A stretch of 64,000 nucleotides of DNA, taken from NCBI RefSeq assembly GCF_900109285.1, contig NZ_FNZQ01000001.1:835001-899000 (forward strand), in the 5' to 3' direction. Positions within the stretch are counted from its first letter, which is position 1, and each line of letters opens with the position of its first letter. A program made the translations under genes and the position numbers. The notes beneath the pieces are model-generated. The model was not told the DNA's origin. It made no database searches and saw only the letters and a program-made list of their open reading frames with translations. Origin of the DNA: Jannaschia helgolandensis. Lineage in GTDB: Bacteria; Pseudomonadota; Alphaproteobacteria; Rhodobacterales; Rhodobacteraceae. Below, piece after piece: positions 44,021 through 53,024 of the stretch.

Positions 44021-44234
44021 CCATCAGGTCGAGGAAGTCGCCGGAATGACCGGCGTCGAGGACATAGCGGGTGTAGGCAAGGTTCTGCGAAGCCTCGCGC
44101 GCCGCAAACAGCTCCGCCTCGGAAATGCCCTCATGATCGGGGTTCACGAACCAGTCGAGCACGACGGTCATCGCGTCCTGTGCTGCGGCGGGCGTAGCTG
44201 CGAGAAGGGCGAAGGCGGTCAGTCTTGCGATCAT
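44010..44234 (-). pseudogene. thiY'-'tenA' fusion remnant
   Basis: A 74-residue frame whose first 34 residues are the start of a ThiY/NMT1-type periplasmic binding protein (signal [20 protein letters not shown], then MTVVLDWFVNPDH). After about 44133 it switches in frame to the middle of a TenA/thiaminase II protein (GISEAELFAAREASQNLAYT then RYVLDAGHSGDFLDLM). It stops at 44010 after two non-homologous residues, where element DNA begins. So an internal deletion joined two genes and the rest was lost to the element. It still overlaps thiF by the usual ATGA, showing that the original operon continued here. Confidence 0.72.
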
Positions 44235-45214
44235 CAGGTTTCTCCTTTTGGGTTGCCGAGAGCGACGAGGTAAATATCTCCGTCCCAGATGGTGGCGAGC
44301 CGTTCGGCGGCTTGCCACGAGCGCAGGCCCGAGCGGCAGCAGAGCACAGCGCGCTGGCCGGGGGCGGGGACGGGTTCGCCGGGGCCGATGGCCGCAACGG
44401 GGAGGCGGCGGGCGGTGGGACGCACTAACGGTGCCTCCTGCTCGGTCCGAAGGTCCACGATGAAATCTGTGTCTGCGATGTCCGACGGTGCAAGAAATCG
44501 GTGCTGTCGAGGAGGCTCTGGCGCATCGATGAATCGGAAGCCTCCGAAGCGGAAACCTCGCCCATCGAAAGTGACGAGCTGGCCCAGCGGCGACGGGTCC
44601 ATTACCGCCAGCAGTGCCACCGCCATCTGCGCCTGTAGCGCCCCGACCACGCCCACGACCGGCCCCAGGACCCCGTCATCGGCGCAGGACCCCGCACGTT
44701 GTGGCAGGTCCGGAAAGACGGCCCGCAGACTTGGCATACCGCCGCAGAAGGCACCGGCATATCCCTCCATTCCAATTACTGAGGCGCTGACCAGCGGCCT
44801 GCGGACTGAGTGACAGGTATCGGACAGGATGTAACTCGCCGCGAAACTGTCGGCGCAGTCGAGCACCAGATCCACACCCTCGCAGAGCGCCTTGACATTG
44901 GCTGGATCGAGGGCCGCGATGACAGGTGCGACGTGGCAGTCCGGGTTGAGAGCGGTGACGGCGGCGGCGGCCGCCTCGGCCTTGTGGACGCCGATGTCGG
45001 TCTCGCGAAAGAGCGTCTGGCGGTGCAGGTTCGTCACCTCCACCCGGTCGGGATCGACCAGCCGGATGCGGCCGACGCCCGCGCCGCCAAGATATTGCAA
45101 CACCGGAGCGGCAAGCCCACCCGCGCCCACGAGCAGCACATGTGCGTCCCGTAGGCGCGCCTGACGATCCAGCCCGAGTTCGGGGACGGCGATCTGACGG
45201 GCGTAACGGCTCAT
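44234..45214 (-). CDS. thiF: ThiF/MoeB-type adenylyltransferase with C-terminal rhodanese-like domain
   Basis: Activates the C-terminus of ThiS by adenylation for sulfur loading. The 326-residue protein has the E1-like fold: nucleotide loop [34 protein letters not shown], and [11 protein letters not shown]. After about residue 240 a rhodanese-like module follows ([14 protein letters not shown], then active-loop [12 protein letters not shown]), which could supply the sulfur carrier step. CxxC zinc motifs of the standard E1 are not evident. ATG 45214 gives [14 protein letters not shown]; the frame extends six residues further. Confidence 0.88.
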   Translation of the reverse strand: MSRYARQIAVPELGLDRQARLRDAHVLLVGAGGLAAPVLQYLGGAGVGRIRLVDPDRVEVTNLHRQTLFRETDIGVHKAEAAAAAVTALNPDCHVAPVIAALDPANVKALCEGVDLVLDCADSFAASYILSDTCHSVRRPLVSASVIGMEGYAGAFCGGMPSLRAVFPDLPQRAGSCADDGVLGPVVGVVGALQAQMAVALLAVMDPSPLGQLVTFDGRGFRFGGFRFIDAPEPPRQHRFLAPSDIADTDFIVDLRTEQEAPLVRPTARRLPVAAIGPGEPVPAPGQRAVLCCRSGLRSWQAAERLATIWDGDIYLVALGNPKGET

Positions 45215-45807
45215 CGCGTCACCTCGATCCACTGGCGCACGCGACCCTCGGGGTCGTCGTTCAGGGTAATGTCGGTCACGGCAGAGACGATATCAGCCCC
45301 GGCTTCGAGCGCGCCCTCCGCCCGTTCGACACTCATCCCGCCGATGGCGACAAGGGGCATGTCGCCCACCAGCCGCTTCCACTCGGTCACGCGATCGAGG
45401 CCCTGCCGCTTCCACTTCATCTTCTTGAGGATCGTTGGATAGACCGGGCCAAGCGCCACGTAATCCGGGGAAATCGACAGCGCCCGGTCAAGCTCGGCGT
45501 GGTCGTGGGTGCTGATGCCGAGTTTCAGACCGGCGCGGCGGATCGCGGGCAGGTCGGCGGTGTCCAGATCCTCCTGCCCTAGGTGCACCCAGTCACATTC
45601 CGCGTCAATTGCGAGGCGCCAGTGGTCGTTCACCACCAGCACCGCGCCATATGCCCGGCACAGCGCCTGTGCCTGCGCGATGAACTGCCACAGGCCGTCC
45701 TCGGGCAGATCCTTCATGCGCAGCTGCACCAGCTTCACCCCCAGCGGCAGCATCCGCTTCAGCCAATCCGGCCCGTCGAAGATCGGATAGAAACGGTCGA
45801 GGCTCAT
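45211..45807 (-). CDS. thiE: thiamine-phosphate synthase
   Basis: Joins HMP pyrophosphate and thiazole phosphate to give thiamine phosphate. The 198-residue TIM barrel carries [11 protein letters not shown] (pyrophosphate site), [25 protein letters not shown] and [17 protein letters not shown], with ALGPVYPT. It overlaps both thiG and thiF by four bases. Confidence 0.93.
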   Translation of the reverse strand: MSLDRFYPIFDGPDWLKRMLPLGVKLVQLRMKDLPEDGLWQFIAQAQALCRAYGAVLVVNDHWRLAIDAECDWVHLGQEDLDTADLPAIRRAGLKLGISTHDHAELDRALSISPDYVALGPVYPTILKKMKWKRQGLDRVTEWKRLVGDMPLVAIGGMSVERAEGALEAGADIVSAVTDITLNDDPEGRVRQWIEVTR

Positions 45808-46574
45808 GTCAGGAACGCCTTGCCAATGACGGGGGTCGATGGCGCGGCCATATCGCGCGGCTCCATCGGGTCGGCCTCGAACGCCAGTCGCCCCGCTTCG
45901 ACCGCTCGAGCGAACCCCTCGGCCATCGCCGCCGGATCGCCTGCCCTGGCGACGGCGGTGTTGAGCAGGACGGCATCATACCCCATTTCCATCGCCATCG
46001 CCGCCTGGCTGGGCAGGCCAAGCCCGGCATCCACGACCATCGGCACATCGGGAAACTGGGCGCGTAGCGTGCGCATTCCGTAGATGTTGGTCAGCCCGAG
46101 CCCGGTGCCGATCGGTGCCCCCCAGGGCATCAGCACTTCGCAGCCCGCATCCAGAAGGCGGCCCGCAAGCACCACATCTTCGGTCGTGTAGGGAAAGACC
46201 TTGAAGCCGTCCTCAGTCAGGTAGCGCGCGGCCTCCACCAGCCCGAAGGGGTCCGGCTGGAGCGTATCGGCATGGCCTATGACCTCGAGCTTGATCCAAT
46301 TCGTGTCAAAAAGCTCTCGCGCCATCTGCGCTGTGGTTACGGCCTCGCGGACGGAGTGGCAGCCTGCGGTGTTGGGCAGAACTGCCACGCCGAGGTCGCT
46401 GACGATATCCCAGAAGGCCGAACCGGCCCGCTCGCCCCCCGCCTCGCGGCGGACGGAGACTGTCGCAATGCCCGCGCCGGAGCGGCGAAAGGCATCTGCC
46501 AGCACGCGCGGCGACGGATACTGCGCCGTGCCAAGCATCAGGCGCGAGTCGATCTCGGTTCCGTAAAACCGCAT
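45804..46574 (-). CDS. thiG: thiazole synthase
   Basis: Forms the thiazole ring from 1-deoxyxylulose 5-phosphate, ThiS thiocarboxylate and dehydroglycine. The 256-residue barrel includes the Schiff-base lysine in [10 protein letters not shown] (about 97), [20 protein letters not shown] and [13 protein letters not shown] 46574 gives [20 protein letters not shown], the typical start; the longer frame to 46742 is rejected. One base separates it from thiS. Confidence 0.94.
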   Translation of the reverse strand: MRFYGTEIDSRLMLGTAQYPSPRVLADAFRRSGAGIATVSVRREAGGERAGSAFWDIVSDLGVAVLPNTAGCHSVREAVTTAQMARELFDTNWIKLEVIGHADTLQPDPFGLVEAARYLTEDGFKVFPYTTEDVVLAGRLLDAGCEVLMPWGAPIGTGLGLTNIYGMRTLRAQFPDVPMVVDAGLGLPSQAAMAMEMGYDAVLLNTAVARAGDPAAMAEGFARAVEAGRLAFEADPMEPRDMAAPSTPVIGKAFLT

Positions 46575-46575
46575 C

Positions 46576-46773
46576 TCAGCCTCCTTGCCGGGGGGTGACG
46601 ATCTCGATCCGGTCGCCGGGGGCGAGCGCCGTCTGGCCGCGCAGGGCCATCGGCACGAAACTTTCGTTGACGGCGGTGGCGACCTTCGCCGCGCCATAGC
46701 CAAGTTCTTCGAGAACCATCGCGAGCGTGTCGGCCTGCACATCTGTCGAAGTACCGTTAATCGTGATCTTCAT
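46576..46773 (-). CDS. thiS: sulfur carrier protein ThiS
   Basis: A 65-residue ubiquitin-like sulfur carrier ending in the required Gly-Gly (TPRQGG). It begins [20 protein letters not shown] and has the AVNESFVP stretch typical of the family. It overlaps thiO upstream by 17 bases. It works with ThiF and ThiG. Confidence 0.94.
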   Translation of the reverse strand: MKITINGTSTDVQADTLAMVLEELGYGAAKVATAVNESFVPMALRGQTALAPGDRIEIVTPRQGG

Positions 46774-47734
46774 GCCAAAACTCCGGTTTGGTGCCGTCGC
46801 AGGCCGCCTCCACCGCCATCCGCGCCAGCGACGGCGCGAGCAGGAAGCCGTGGCGGAACAGGCCGTTGACGTGGATCGTGTTGCCCTGCCGTCGCAGGCG
46901 GGGCAGGTTGTCGGGGAAGGCGGGTCGCGCGTCGACACCGATTTCCACCAGCTCCGCTTCGCCGAAGGCAGGATTCAACGCGTAGGCCGCGGAGAGCAGT
47001 TCGAGGACGGAACGGACGCTGGGCCTGCGGTCATCGCTTTCGATCTGCGTCGCGCCCAGCATGAACAAACCGCCCGCGCGCGGGACGACGTAAAGCGGAA
47101 ACCGCGGATGAAGGAGGCGCACGGGTCGGCTCAGGCGGATGTCGGGACAGTGCAGCACCGCCATCTCTCCTTTCACGCCGCGCAGATCCGGCAGTTTGTC
47201 GCGTGCCACAAGCCCCCGGCAGTCGAAGGTCAGGCCATCGGGACGGCCGGGCTCCGCGACGAAAGCGACACCGGCCCGGCCCAGCCTTTCGCGCAGGTGG
47301 ATCAGCGCCGCGCGTGGGTCGAGATGGCCTTCTGCAGAAACGTGCAGGGCGCGGTCGAAGCGGCCGCCAAGATCCGGCTCCAGCCGGGCAAGCGCCGCGG
47401 CGTCAAGCATTTCATGTCCATCGGTGCGCCGTGCGAAGCGATCCAGTTCCCGCCGGTCGCGGCCGAGCGTCACCACGATCGTTCCCCGACGCGCGACTGC
47501 AACGCCTTGCTGCGCCCACCAGTCGGCCGCCTCCTTGCCCAGCCGGACGACCGGTTCCTCTGCCGTCTCGCCCTCGCAGAACGGCGCCAGCATCCCACCG
47601 GCCCACCACGAGCAGCTGTGCGGGCCTGGCCGGGCTGCGGGGTCGAAGACCGTTACCTCGCAGCCCCGCGCGACCAGTTCGGTCGCCACGCAAAGCCCGG
47701 CGACGCCGCCCCCCATGACGGTCGCCCGCCTCAT
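46757..47734 (-). CDS. thiO: glycine oxidase ThiO
   Basis: A FAD-dependent oxidase producing iminoglycine for ThiG; 325 residues. The dinucleotide fold is [17 protein letters not shown], and the C-terminal block includes [23 protein letters not shown] 47734 gives [13 protein letters not shown], placing the glycine motif at the N-terminus; the frame continues upstream to 47821 but overlaps thiD. The start overlaps the thiD stop by four bases. Confidence 0.92.
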   Translation of the reverse strand: MRRATVMGGGVAGLCVATELVARGCEVTVFDPAARPGPHSCSWWAGGMLAPFCEGETAEEPVVRLGKEAADWWAQQGVAVARRGTIVVTLGRDRRELDRFARRTDGHEMLDAAALARLEPDLGGRFDRALHVSAEGHLDPRAALIHLRERLGRAGVAFVAEPGRPDGLTFDCRGLVARDKLPDLRGVKGEMAVLHCPDIRLSRPVRLLHPRFPLYVVPRAGGLFMLGATQIESDDRRPSVRSVLELLSAAYALNPAFGEAELVEIGVDARPAFPDNLPRLRRQGNTIHVNGLFRHGFLLAPSLARMAVEAACDGTKPEFWHEDHD

Positions 47735-48534
47735 CGCCACACCTCGTGAAAATGATGAACCGGACCATGACCGCTGCCGATGCCCAGCCCGTCCGCCGCA
47801 CGGATCGCGCCGTGCAGCCAAGCCTGCGCCCGGCGAACCGCAGCCTCAAACCCGGCTCCCTTGGCCAGTTCAGCCGCGATCGCCGAGGAAAGACTGCATC
47901 CCGTCCCGTGGGTGTTGCGGGTTGTCAGCCGCGGCTGCTCCATCGCCGTGACGGCGGAGGGCGTCACCAGCCGGTCGATACAGATCGCCCCTTCCGCGTG
48001 GCCGCCCTTCATCACCACCGCCCGGGCACCAAGCGCCAGCAGCGCCTGGCCCTGCGCCACGGTCTCCTCAGCGTTGCAGGCCTCGCTGCGGCCCAGCAGG
48101 CGCGCGGCCTCGGGCAGGTTCGGAGTTAGGACGTCGGCAAAGGGCAGCATCCTCTGGATCAGCGCCACCTCGGCCGCTTCGGTCAGCAACCTGTCCCCCG
48201 ACTTCGCAACCATCACCGGATCGAGAACGACGGGACCACGATAGCCTTTGATCGCCTCGGCGACCGCGGCGACGATCTCTGGCGAGGCCAGCATCCCGAT
48301 CTTGATCGCCTGCGGCATGATGTCGTCGAGCACGGCAGCGATCTGCGCAGAGACCACGCCGGGCGAAACCGTCTCTACGGCCAGGACGCCGCGCGTGTTC
48401 TGTGCGGTGATCGCTGTGATCGCGCTGGTGCCGTAGACCCCGAGCGCCGAGAACGTCTTCAGATCGGCCTGGATGCCCGCACCTCCGCCACTGTCGGAGC
48501 CAGCTATCGTTAGTGCGGATGGGTGCGGCGTCAT
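47731..48534 (-). CDS. thiD: hydroxymethylpyrimidine (phosphomethylpyrimidine) kinase
   Basis: Phosphorylates HMP and HMP-P. The 267-residue ribokinase-like protein has [33 protein letters not shown] and the anion hole [16 protein letters not shown]. The start ATG 48534 is chosen over the upstream in-frame start at 48570 because it gives the standard N-terminus [14 protein letters not shown]. It is the first gene after the TPP riboswitch. Confidence 0.95.
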   Translation of the reverse strand: MTPHPSALTIAGSDSGGGAGIQADLKTFSALGVYGTSAITAITAQNTRGVLAVETVSPGVVSAQIAAVLDDIMPQAIKIGMLASPEIVAAVAEAIKGYRGPVVLDPVMVAKSGDRLLTEAAEVALIQRMLPFADVLTPNLPEAARLLGRSEACNAEETVAQGQALLALGARAVVMKGGHAEGAICIDRLVTPSAVTAMEQPRLTTRNTHGTGCSLSSAIAAELAKGAGFEAAVRRAQAWLHGAIRAADGLGIGSGHGPVHHFHEVWR

Positions 48535-48601
48535 CGCTTCCTCTCCCCGGCCAAGGAAGGAGGAAGACAAGGCGGCAAACTTTAACCCCGCCAGATCGCA
48601 C

Positions 48602-48685
48602 TCCGTTTCCTACGCCGGTATTGCCCGGATCAGGTTCGATGGGTTGGCTTTCGCCTCTCAGCCCCGGAAAGGGCACCCCAACGGA
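48602..48685 (-). promoter_or_regulatory. TPP riboswitch (THI element)
   Basis: The minus strand contains the conserved THI-box segments GGGGTGCCC, GGGCTGAGAGG, AACCTGATCCGGG and AATACCGGCGTAGG in the correct order. Closing stem P1 forms between TCCGTT (48680-48685) and AACGGA (48602-48607). It lies about 70 bases before thiD and would shut the operon down when thiamine pyrophosphate is plentiful. Confidence 0.94.
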
Positions 48686-48902
48686 TTCGATCAAATCGTA
48701 ACAGCCAATTTGCAGACCCACAACTTGTGCGTGGTCGGGAAACCCCGTTTCCTGCCGGAGCGATGCGGTAAACGTTCAGACAAAGTGTCGCCGGCGCACG
48801 CGGGTTCAAATTGACAGCCGAAAACGTCGCCATGCATCTCTGCGCATCAGGGACCCCTTCACAAAACGGTCACCAAGACGTCGATATATGCACGTTCGGG
48901 CC
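48686..48902. other. leader/promoter region of thi operon and unassigned DNA
   Basis: The part next to the riboswitch must hold the thiD promoter, transcribed to the left. The rest shows no convincing gene. An unrecognisable reading frame leads into the amidohydrolase remnant. Confidence 0.4.
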
Positions 48903-49201
48903 GGTTGGGCCTTCAAAGGAGGTCAGGCTTGGGTAAAATTGACTGGCCCTTACCGGATCAGTAACATCGACGGGCCGCCCTATCCCGACATTGCTGGCAT
49001 GGCGCACGCATTGATGGGTGCAAACCGTTCCGCTTGATTTAGGGATCGGACTGGCCCCATGTCCGTCATCCCGCCTTTATGCCAAACGAAGGTGCATGGC
49101 TCGATCTGATGGGCGATTGGGGGTGCGGCGCGCCACTGTGCAAGCAGATCCTGGTGGATAATCCTGCAGTTCTATACGGGATTCCCGACATTCCGGAATA
49201 A
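48903..49201 (+). pseudogene. amidohydrolase (Amidohydro_2, LigI-like) C-terminal remnant
   Basis: Two frames together spell the C-terminal third of an amidohydrolase. From 48903: GGQAWVKLTGPYRISNIDGP, then PYPDIAGMAHALMGANRSA and a stop; shifted frame from 49043: GSDWPHVRHPAFMPNEG and LVDNPAVLYGIPD, ending at TAA 49199-49201. In intact relatives these join as VKLSGPYR...RLVWGTDWPHP...ILVDNPARLYGF. The frame break lies between about 49025 and 49043, and a TAG interrupts the second frame just before GSDWPH. The metal-binding N-terminal half is absent. It was probably part of the neighbouring catabolic locus. Confidence 0.68.
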
Positions 49202-49266
49202 CCCCGCCTTGCAAGTTGCCAGGAAGAGCCAATCAATGGATGTTAGACCTTCAGATGACCTGACGG

Positions 49267-49692
49267 CTATCCCCCTTCGGCGACAAAGCCGGCCTTCTCG
49301 ATTGCTGCGATTGCACAAGCCTCGTCATTGTCGGAACTGTCACCCGTGATACCGACAGCGCCTATGATCGCACCTTTTTGCTTGATCAGAACCCCGCCCG
49401 CAACCGGAACAAGCGAGCCTTCCGCCAAGGCGTTCATCGCCTGAATGAAGAATGGTTCAACCTTTGCTCTCTCGAACAGGGCCCTTGAACCCAAACCCAT
49501 GCCAATGGCACCGCGCGCCTTCCCTTGTGCAATCTCTGGTCGCAGGTTGCTGGCACCATCCTCGCGCGCCAATGCCAAAAGGCACCCCGCGCTGTCCAGC
49601 ACTGCGACGGTGAGAGGCTTCAGGCCGTTCGCCGTGCGCCATTCCAGACAATCGTTGATGATACTTTGAGCCTGTTTCAGCGTCAGTGGCAC
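49267..49692 (-). CDS. GlcG/HbpS family heme-binding-like protein
   Basis: A 141-residue protein of the DUF336 family: LTLKQAQSIINDCLEW, LALAREDGASNLRPEIAQGKARGA, then VAGGVLIKQKGAIIGAVGITGD and ACAIAAIEKAG. Members include GlcG of glycolate operons and HbpS. No signal peptide is seen, so it is cytosolic. It is the last gene of the minus run starting at 55915, separated by a 76-base A/T-rich gap from the CoA-transferase. Its presence hints at a link to glycolate/glyoxylate. Confidence 0.85.
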   Translation of the reverse strand: MPLTLKQAQSIINDCLEWRTANGLKPLTVAVLDSAGCLLALAREDGASNLRPEIAQGKARGAIGMGLGSRALFERAKVEPFFIQAMNALAEGSLVPVAGGVLIKQKGAIIGAVGITGDSSDNDEACAIAAIEKAGFVAEGG

Positions 49693-49768
49693 GGTGGTTT
49701 CCTTTCGCAGGTCCGGTTTCTACAAATGACACTTTGATATTAAAGTGGAAATTAAGAAAATTTATGGT

Positions 49769-50974
49769 TTATGCGGCGATCACGGCATTCGACCTGATCA
49801 ATGCGTCAATCTTCTCGGTCTCATATCCGATCTCGGCCAGAACTTCTCGACTGTGCTGGCCCAATACAGGGGCTGCATGATCAACTTTCGCAGGTGTGCG
49901 GCTGAATTTGACCGGATGCCCGATGGTTCTGACCATGCCGACCGAGGCATGATCCACGTCAATAATCATATCGCGCGCAATCGCCTGGGGGTCATTGTGC
50001 ATTTGCAGAATATCGTTGACGGGCCCGGCGGGAAGCTGTGCCTTTTCCATGCGCGCCAGCCAGTTTTCAGTAGTGTCCCGCGCCAGATAGCCGTTCAAAA
50101 ACTCGATCAGGGCTGGAAGGTTCTGGATGCGGGCGGCGTTTGAATTAAACCGTGGGTCCTCGTCCAGTTCTGGCGCCGATATGACATCAAGAAACCGCAA
50201 CCAGTTGCTTTGGTTCGCAGCACCAACATTGATCCAGCCATCGCTTGTCCGGAAAGCTTGATAGGGCGCGTTGAGCGGATGCGCTGAGCCGAGCGGTTCC
50301 GGTTTCATCCCCGTCGCAAAGGCAATCGCCGACTGCCAGTAGGTTTGCACGATGGCAGCTTCAAACAGGGATGTATCTACCTTTTGGCCCTTCCCCGTTT
50401 GCAACATGTTCGCATAGGCCGCCGATACGCCCATCGCCCCCAGGATACCCGCATTGATGTCCGAGATTGGGGCGGCCACTTTCACCGGCGGTCGGCCCGG
50501 CCCCTCGCCGGTAATCGACATCAGGCCTGAAATGCCTTGTGCGATCAGGTCGAACCCACCGCGTTCGGCGTAAGGACCCGTGCGGCCAAAGCCGGATATC
50601 TCGCAATAGATCAAGCGGGGGTTTGCCGCCGCAAGATCTTCATAGGACAGACCCAGTTTCTCCATCGTGCCCAAGCGATAGTTCTCAACCACCACGTCCG
50701 CTTCGGCCAGCAGCTTGCGCAAGACTTCGACCGCCCCCTGATCCTTGAGATTTAACGATATACCGCGCTTGTTGCGGTTCATCATCATATAGGCCGCCGC
50801 CTCGCCACCAATGTCGGGTGGCACGAAACGACGGCTGTCATCGCCGGTTGGCTTTTCAACCTTGATGACGTCAGCCCCCATGTCCGCCAGCATCAATCCA
50901 CAGACAGGCCCGGCCATGATATGCGCCAGCTCAATTACGCGCATACCGCTCAACGGGCCGGTCCTAGCGCTCAT
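49769..50974 (-). CDS. CaiB/BaiF family CoA-transferase
   Basis: A 401-residue class III CoA-transferase: VIELAHIMAGPVCGLMLADMGADVIKVEKP at the N-terminus, then a catalytic aspartate in PISDINAG (about 175) preceded by PPVKVAAP. It moves CoA between carboxylic acids. ATG 50974 overlaps the enoyl-CoA hydratase-like stop (ATGA), so the two are coupled; an upstream in-frame ATG at 50986 is possible. The substrate is unknown; neighbouring TRAP and hydroxyacid genes point to a small organic acid. Confidence 0.9.
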   Translation of the reverse strand: MSARTGPLSGMRVIELAHIMAGPVCGLMLADMGADVIKVEKPTGDDSRRFVPPDIGGEAAAYMMMNRNKRGISLNLKDQGAVEVLRKLLAEADVVVENYRLGTMEKLGLSYEDLAAANPRLIYCEISGFGRTGPYAERGGFDLIAQGISGLMSITGEGPGRPPVKVAAPISDINAGILGAMGVSAAYANMLQTGKGQKVDTSLFEAAIVQTYWQSAIAFATGMKPEPLGSAHPLNAPYQAFRTSDGWINVGAANQSNWLRFLDVISAPELDEDPRFNSNAARIQNLPALIEFLNGYLARDTTENWLARMEKAQLPAGPVNDILQMHNDPQAIARDMIIDVDHASVGMVRTIGHPVKFSRTPAKVDHAAPVLGQHSREVLAEIGYETEKIDALIRSNAVIAA

Positions 50975-51747
50975 CTGCCTTTCCATTCGGGTTTCTTCTT
51001 GGCGAGGAAAGCTTCCATTCCAGTGCGGAAATCATCGCTCATGTAGCATGAGACGATGAGATCGGAATCGTCTACCTGCAAGGCGGCGCGGTTGCGGCGC
51101 AGCGCCTCCTTGGTGGCGCGCAGCGTGAGCGGTGCCATGCCGCCAACCTTGTCCGCAAGCTCTGATGCACGGGACAATAATGCGGTCTCGTCGGGCAGAA
51201 GTTCACTGACCAGCCCCGTTTGCAAGGCTTCCTGCGCTTCGATCAGTCGGGCGGTAAAGATGATCTCCCGCACCCGCCCTGCGCCGATCAGCTCAGACAG
51301 GCGCGCAAGGTTACCTGCTGCCAGACAATTGCCCAGGGTACGGGCAATGGGGAAGCCGAACTTCAGGCTTTCCGACGCAATTCGTATATCGCACGCCGCT
51401 GCGATGGATCCACCACCGCCGGTGCAGGCACCATGAATTGCGGCGATGGTGGGTACGGGGCAGCGTTCCACGGCCTCCAGCACGTCATCAATCTGCTGTT
51501 CATAGTTCAGCGCATCATGGGGGGTTTCAAAGGCGCGAAACTGGGTCATATCGGTCCCGGCGGCAAAGGCCTTGCCGCCCGCCCCTGAAAGGACCATGGC
51601 CCGAACGGAGCCATCGGTGGGCATCTGCCTGCACAACTCTGCCAGCCGTTTGTACATCTCAAAGGTCAGCGCATTGCGCGCCTGTGGCCGGTTGAATGTC
51701 ACCCAGAGGATCCCATCGCACAGCTCATCGGTGATTTCCGCGCTCAT
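50971..51747 (-). CDS. enoyl-CoA hydratase/isomerase family protein
   Basis: A 258-residue crotonase-fold enzyme: GAGGKAFAAGTDMTQF (first oxyanion loop), AAIHGACTGGGGSIAAACDI (second loop), and a C-terminal helix. The region where classic hydratases have the first catalytic glutamate reads FPIARTLGNCLAAG with no Glu, so it may not be a plain hydratase but another crotonase such as an isomerase, lyase or thioesterase type. It overlaps dctM before it and the CoA-transferase after it by four bases. Confidence 0.87.
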   Translation of the reverse strand: MSAEITDELCDGILWVTFNRPQARNALTFEMYKRLAELCRQMPTDGSVRAMVLSGAGGKAFAAGTDMTQFRAFETPHDALNYEQQIDDVLEAVERCPVPTIAAIHGACTGGGGSIAAACDIRIASESLKFGFPIARTLGNCLAAGNLARLSELIGAGRVREIIFTARLIEAQEALQTGLVSELLPDETALLSRASELADKVGGMAPLTLRATKEALRRNRAALQVDDSDLIVSCYMSDDFRTGMEAFLAKKKPEWKGR

Positions 51748-53024
51748 CTGTAAAAATACTCCACAAGAAACATTGGAACCGAGGGGACATAGGTGCTGAG
51801 CATCAGAACAAACAGCAGAACGCCAATGAACCAGATGTTGACCTTGGAAACTTCCCAGATGTTGGCCCGCGCCACCGAACAGGCGGTGACCAGTACCGAG
51901 GCAACCGGCGGGGTTTGCTGCCCGATGGCAAGGTTCAGTGTGACCACCAGCCCGAAATGGACCGGATCAATGCCCGCAGCGGTGATCAGCGGAATGACAA
52001 TCGGGATCACCAGAATGATCGCGGCGGCAGAGTGCAGGAAGAACCCCACAATCAGGAAAAAGAAGTTCAGGATCAGCAGAATCGCCCATTGCTGTTCGGT
52101 GATGGACAGGATGCCCTCGGCAAGTTGTTGCGGGATTTGTGCGCGTGTGAGGAACCCGCCCATAAGTACGGAAGCCGCGACCAGCAGCATCACCACGGCG
52201 GTCTGAATGCCCCCATCCAGCATCGCGCGGCGCAGGTGCGAGAGGTCAAGGCTGCCATACCAGGCAGAGACCACAAGTGCGGCCAGAACCGCCAGCCCGG
52301 CGGCCTCGGTTGCGGTGACATAGCCGCCAAAGATGCCGCCCAGAATGATCACCGGCAGGGTGAAGGCAGGCAGCGCGTCGATGAAAGTCGCCCGCAGGCG
52401 CGAGAGCCGAAAGGCATCCTCGGTCGGAAAGTTGTAGCGTTTGGCGAAAATGTAGGCGACGGTCATCAGGCCTCCGGCCCCCAAAAGGCCCGGCACGATG
52501 CCCGCGACAAACAATTGCTCAACCGATGTGTTGGCTGACGCGGCATAAAGGATCATCGGGATCGACGGCGGGATGATGATGGCAAGGGATGCCGAAGATG
52601 AGGTGACAGCCGCGGAAAATTCCTTGCTGTAGCCGCGCTTTTTCATCTGCGGGATCAGGATGGAGCCCATTGCTGCCACGTCTGCCACCGCCGAGCCTGA
52701 AATTTCGGCAAAAAACAACGACACGCCAATGTTGACCATGGCAAGGCCGCCACGAATAAAGCCGATGATGGCACCGACGAAATTAATCAACCGATCCGTG
52801 ATCCCGCCTGCATTCATAATGGCGCCCGCGAGTACGAACATCGGGATGGCGATCAGCGAAAACTTGGTGGACCCATCGTACATATCCAGCGCGATGGTCA
52901 CCAGGCTGTCCGTGCCTTCAGTCAGCAATAGTCCAAGTACTCCGCTCATGGCCAATGCCACGGCGATGGGAATATTGATGCAAATCATGATCAGCATCGC
53001 TATGAAAATACCGGCCATCAACAT
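51744..53024 (-). CDS. dctM: TRAP transporter large permease DctM (system 1)
   Basis: The ion-coupled transport subunit of a tripartite ATP-independent periplasmic transporter, 426 residues with about 12 helices. Signature segments: FVLAGAIMNAGGITDRLI, ISGSAVADVAAMGSILIPQM and ASLAIIIPPSIPMI. ATG 53024 overlaps the DctQ stop (ATGA); the longer frame to 53204 lies inside dctQ. It works with the DctP and DctQ encoded upstream. Confidence 0.95.
   Translation of the reverse strand: MLMAGIFIAMLIMICINIPIAVALAMSGVLGLLLTEGTDSLVTIALDMYDGSTKFSLIAIPMFVLAGAIMNAGGITDRLINFVGAIIGFIRGGLAMVNIGVSLFFAEISGSAVADVAAMGSILIPQMKKRGYSKEFSAAVTSSSASLAIIIPPSIPMILYAASANTSVEQLFVAGIVPGLLGAGGLMTVAYIFAKRYNFPTEDAFRLSRLRATFIDALPAFTLPVIILGGIFGGYVTATEAAGLAVLAALVVSAWYGSLDLSHLRRAMLDGGIQTAVVMLLVAASVLMGGFLTRAQIPQQLAEGILSITEQQWAILLILNFFFLIVGFFLHSAAAIILVIPIVIPLITAAGIDPVHFGLVVTLNLAIGQQTPPVASVLVTACSVARANIWEVSKVNIWFIGVLLFVLMLSTYVPSVPMFLVEYFYR

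Noticed and set aside
48886-49201. The stretch upstream of the GlcG-like gene as a regulatory RNA or simple intergenic DNA.
   Set aside because: Translation in two frames gives consecutive amidohydrolase motifs, so a pseudogene explains it better.
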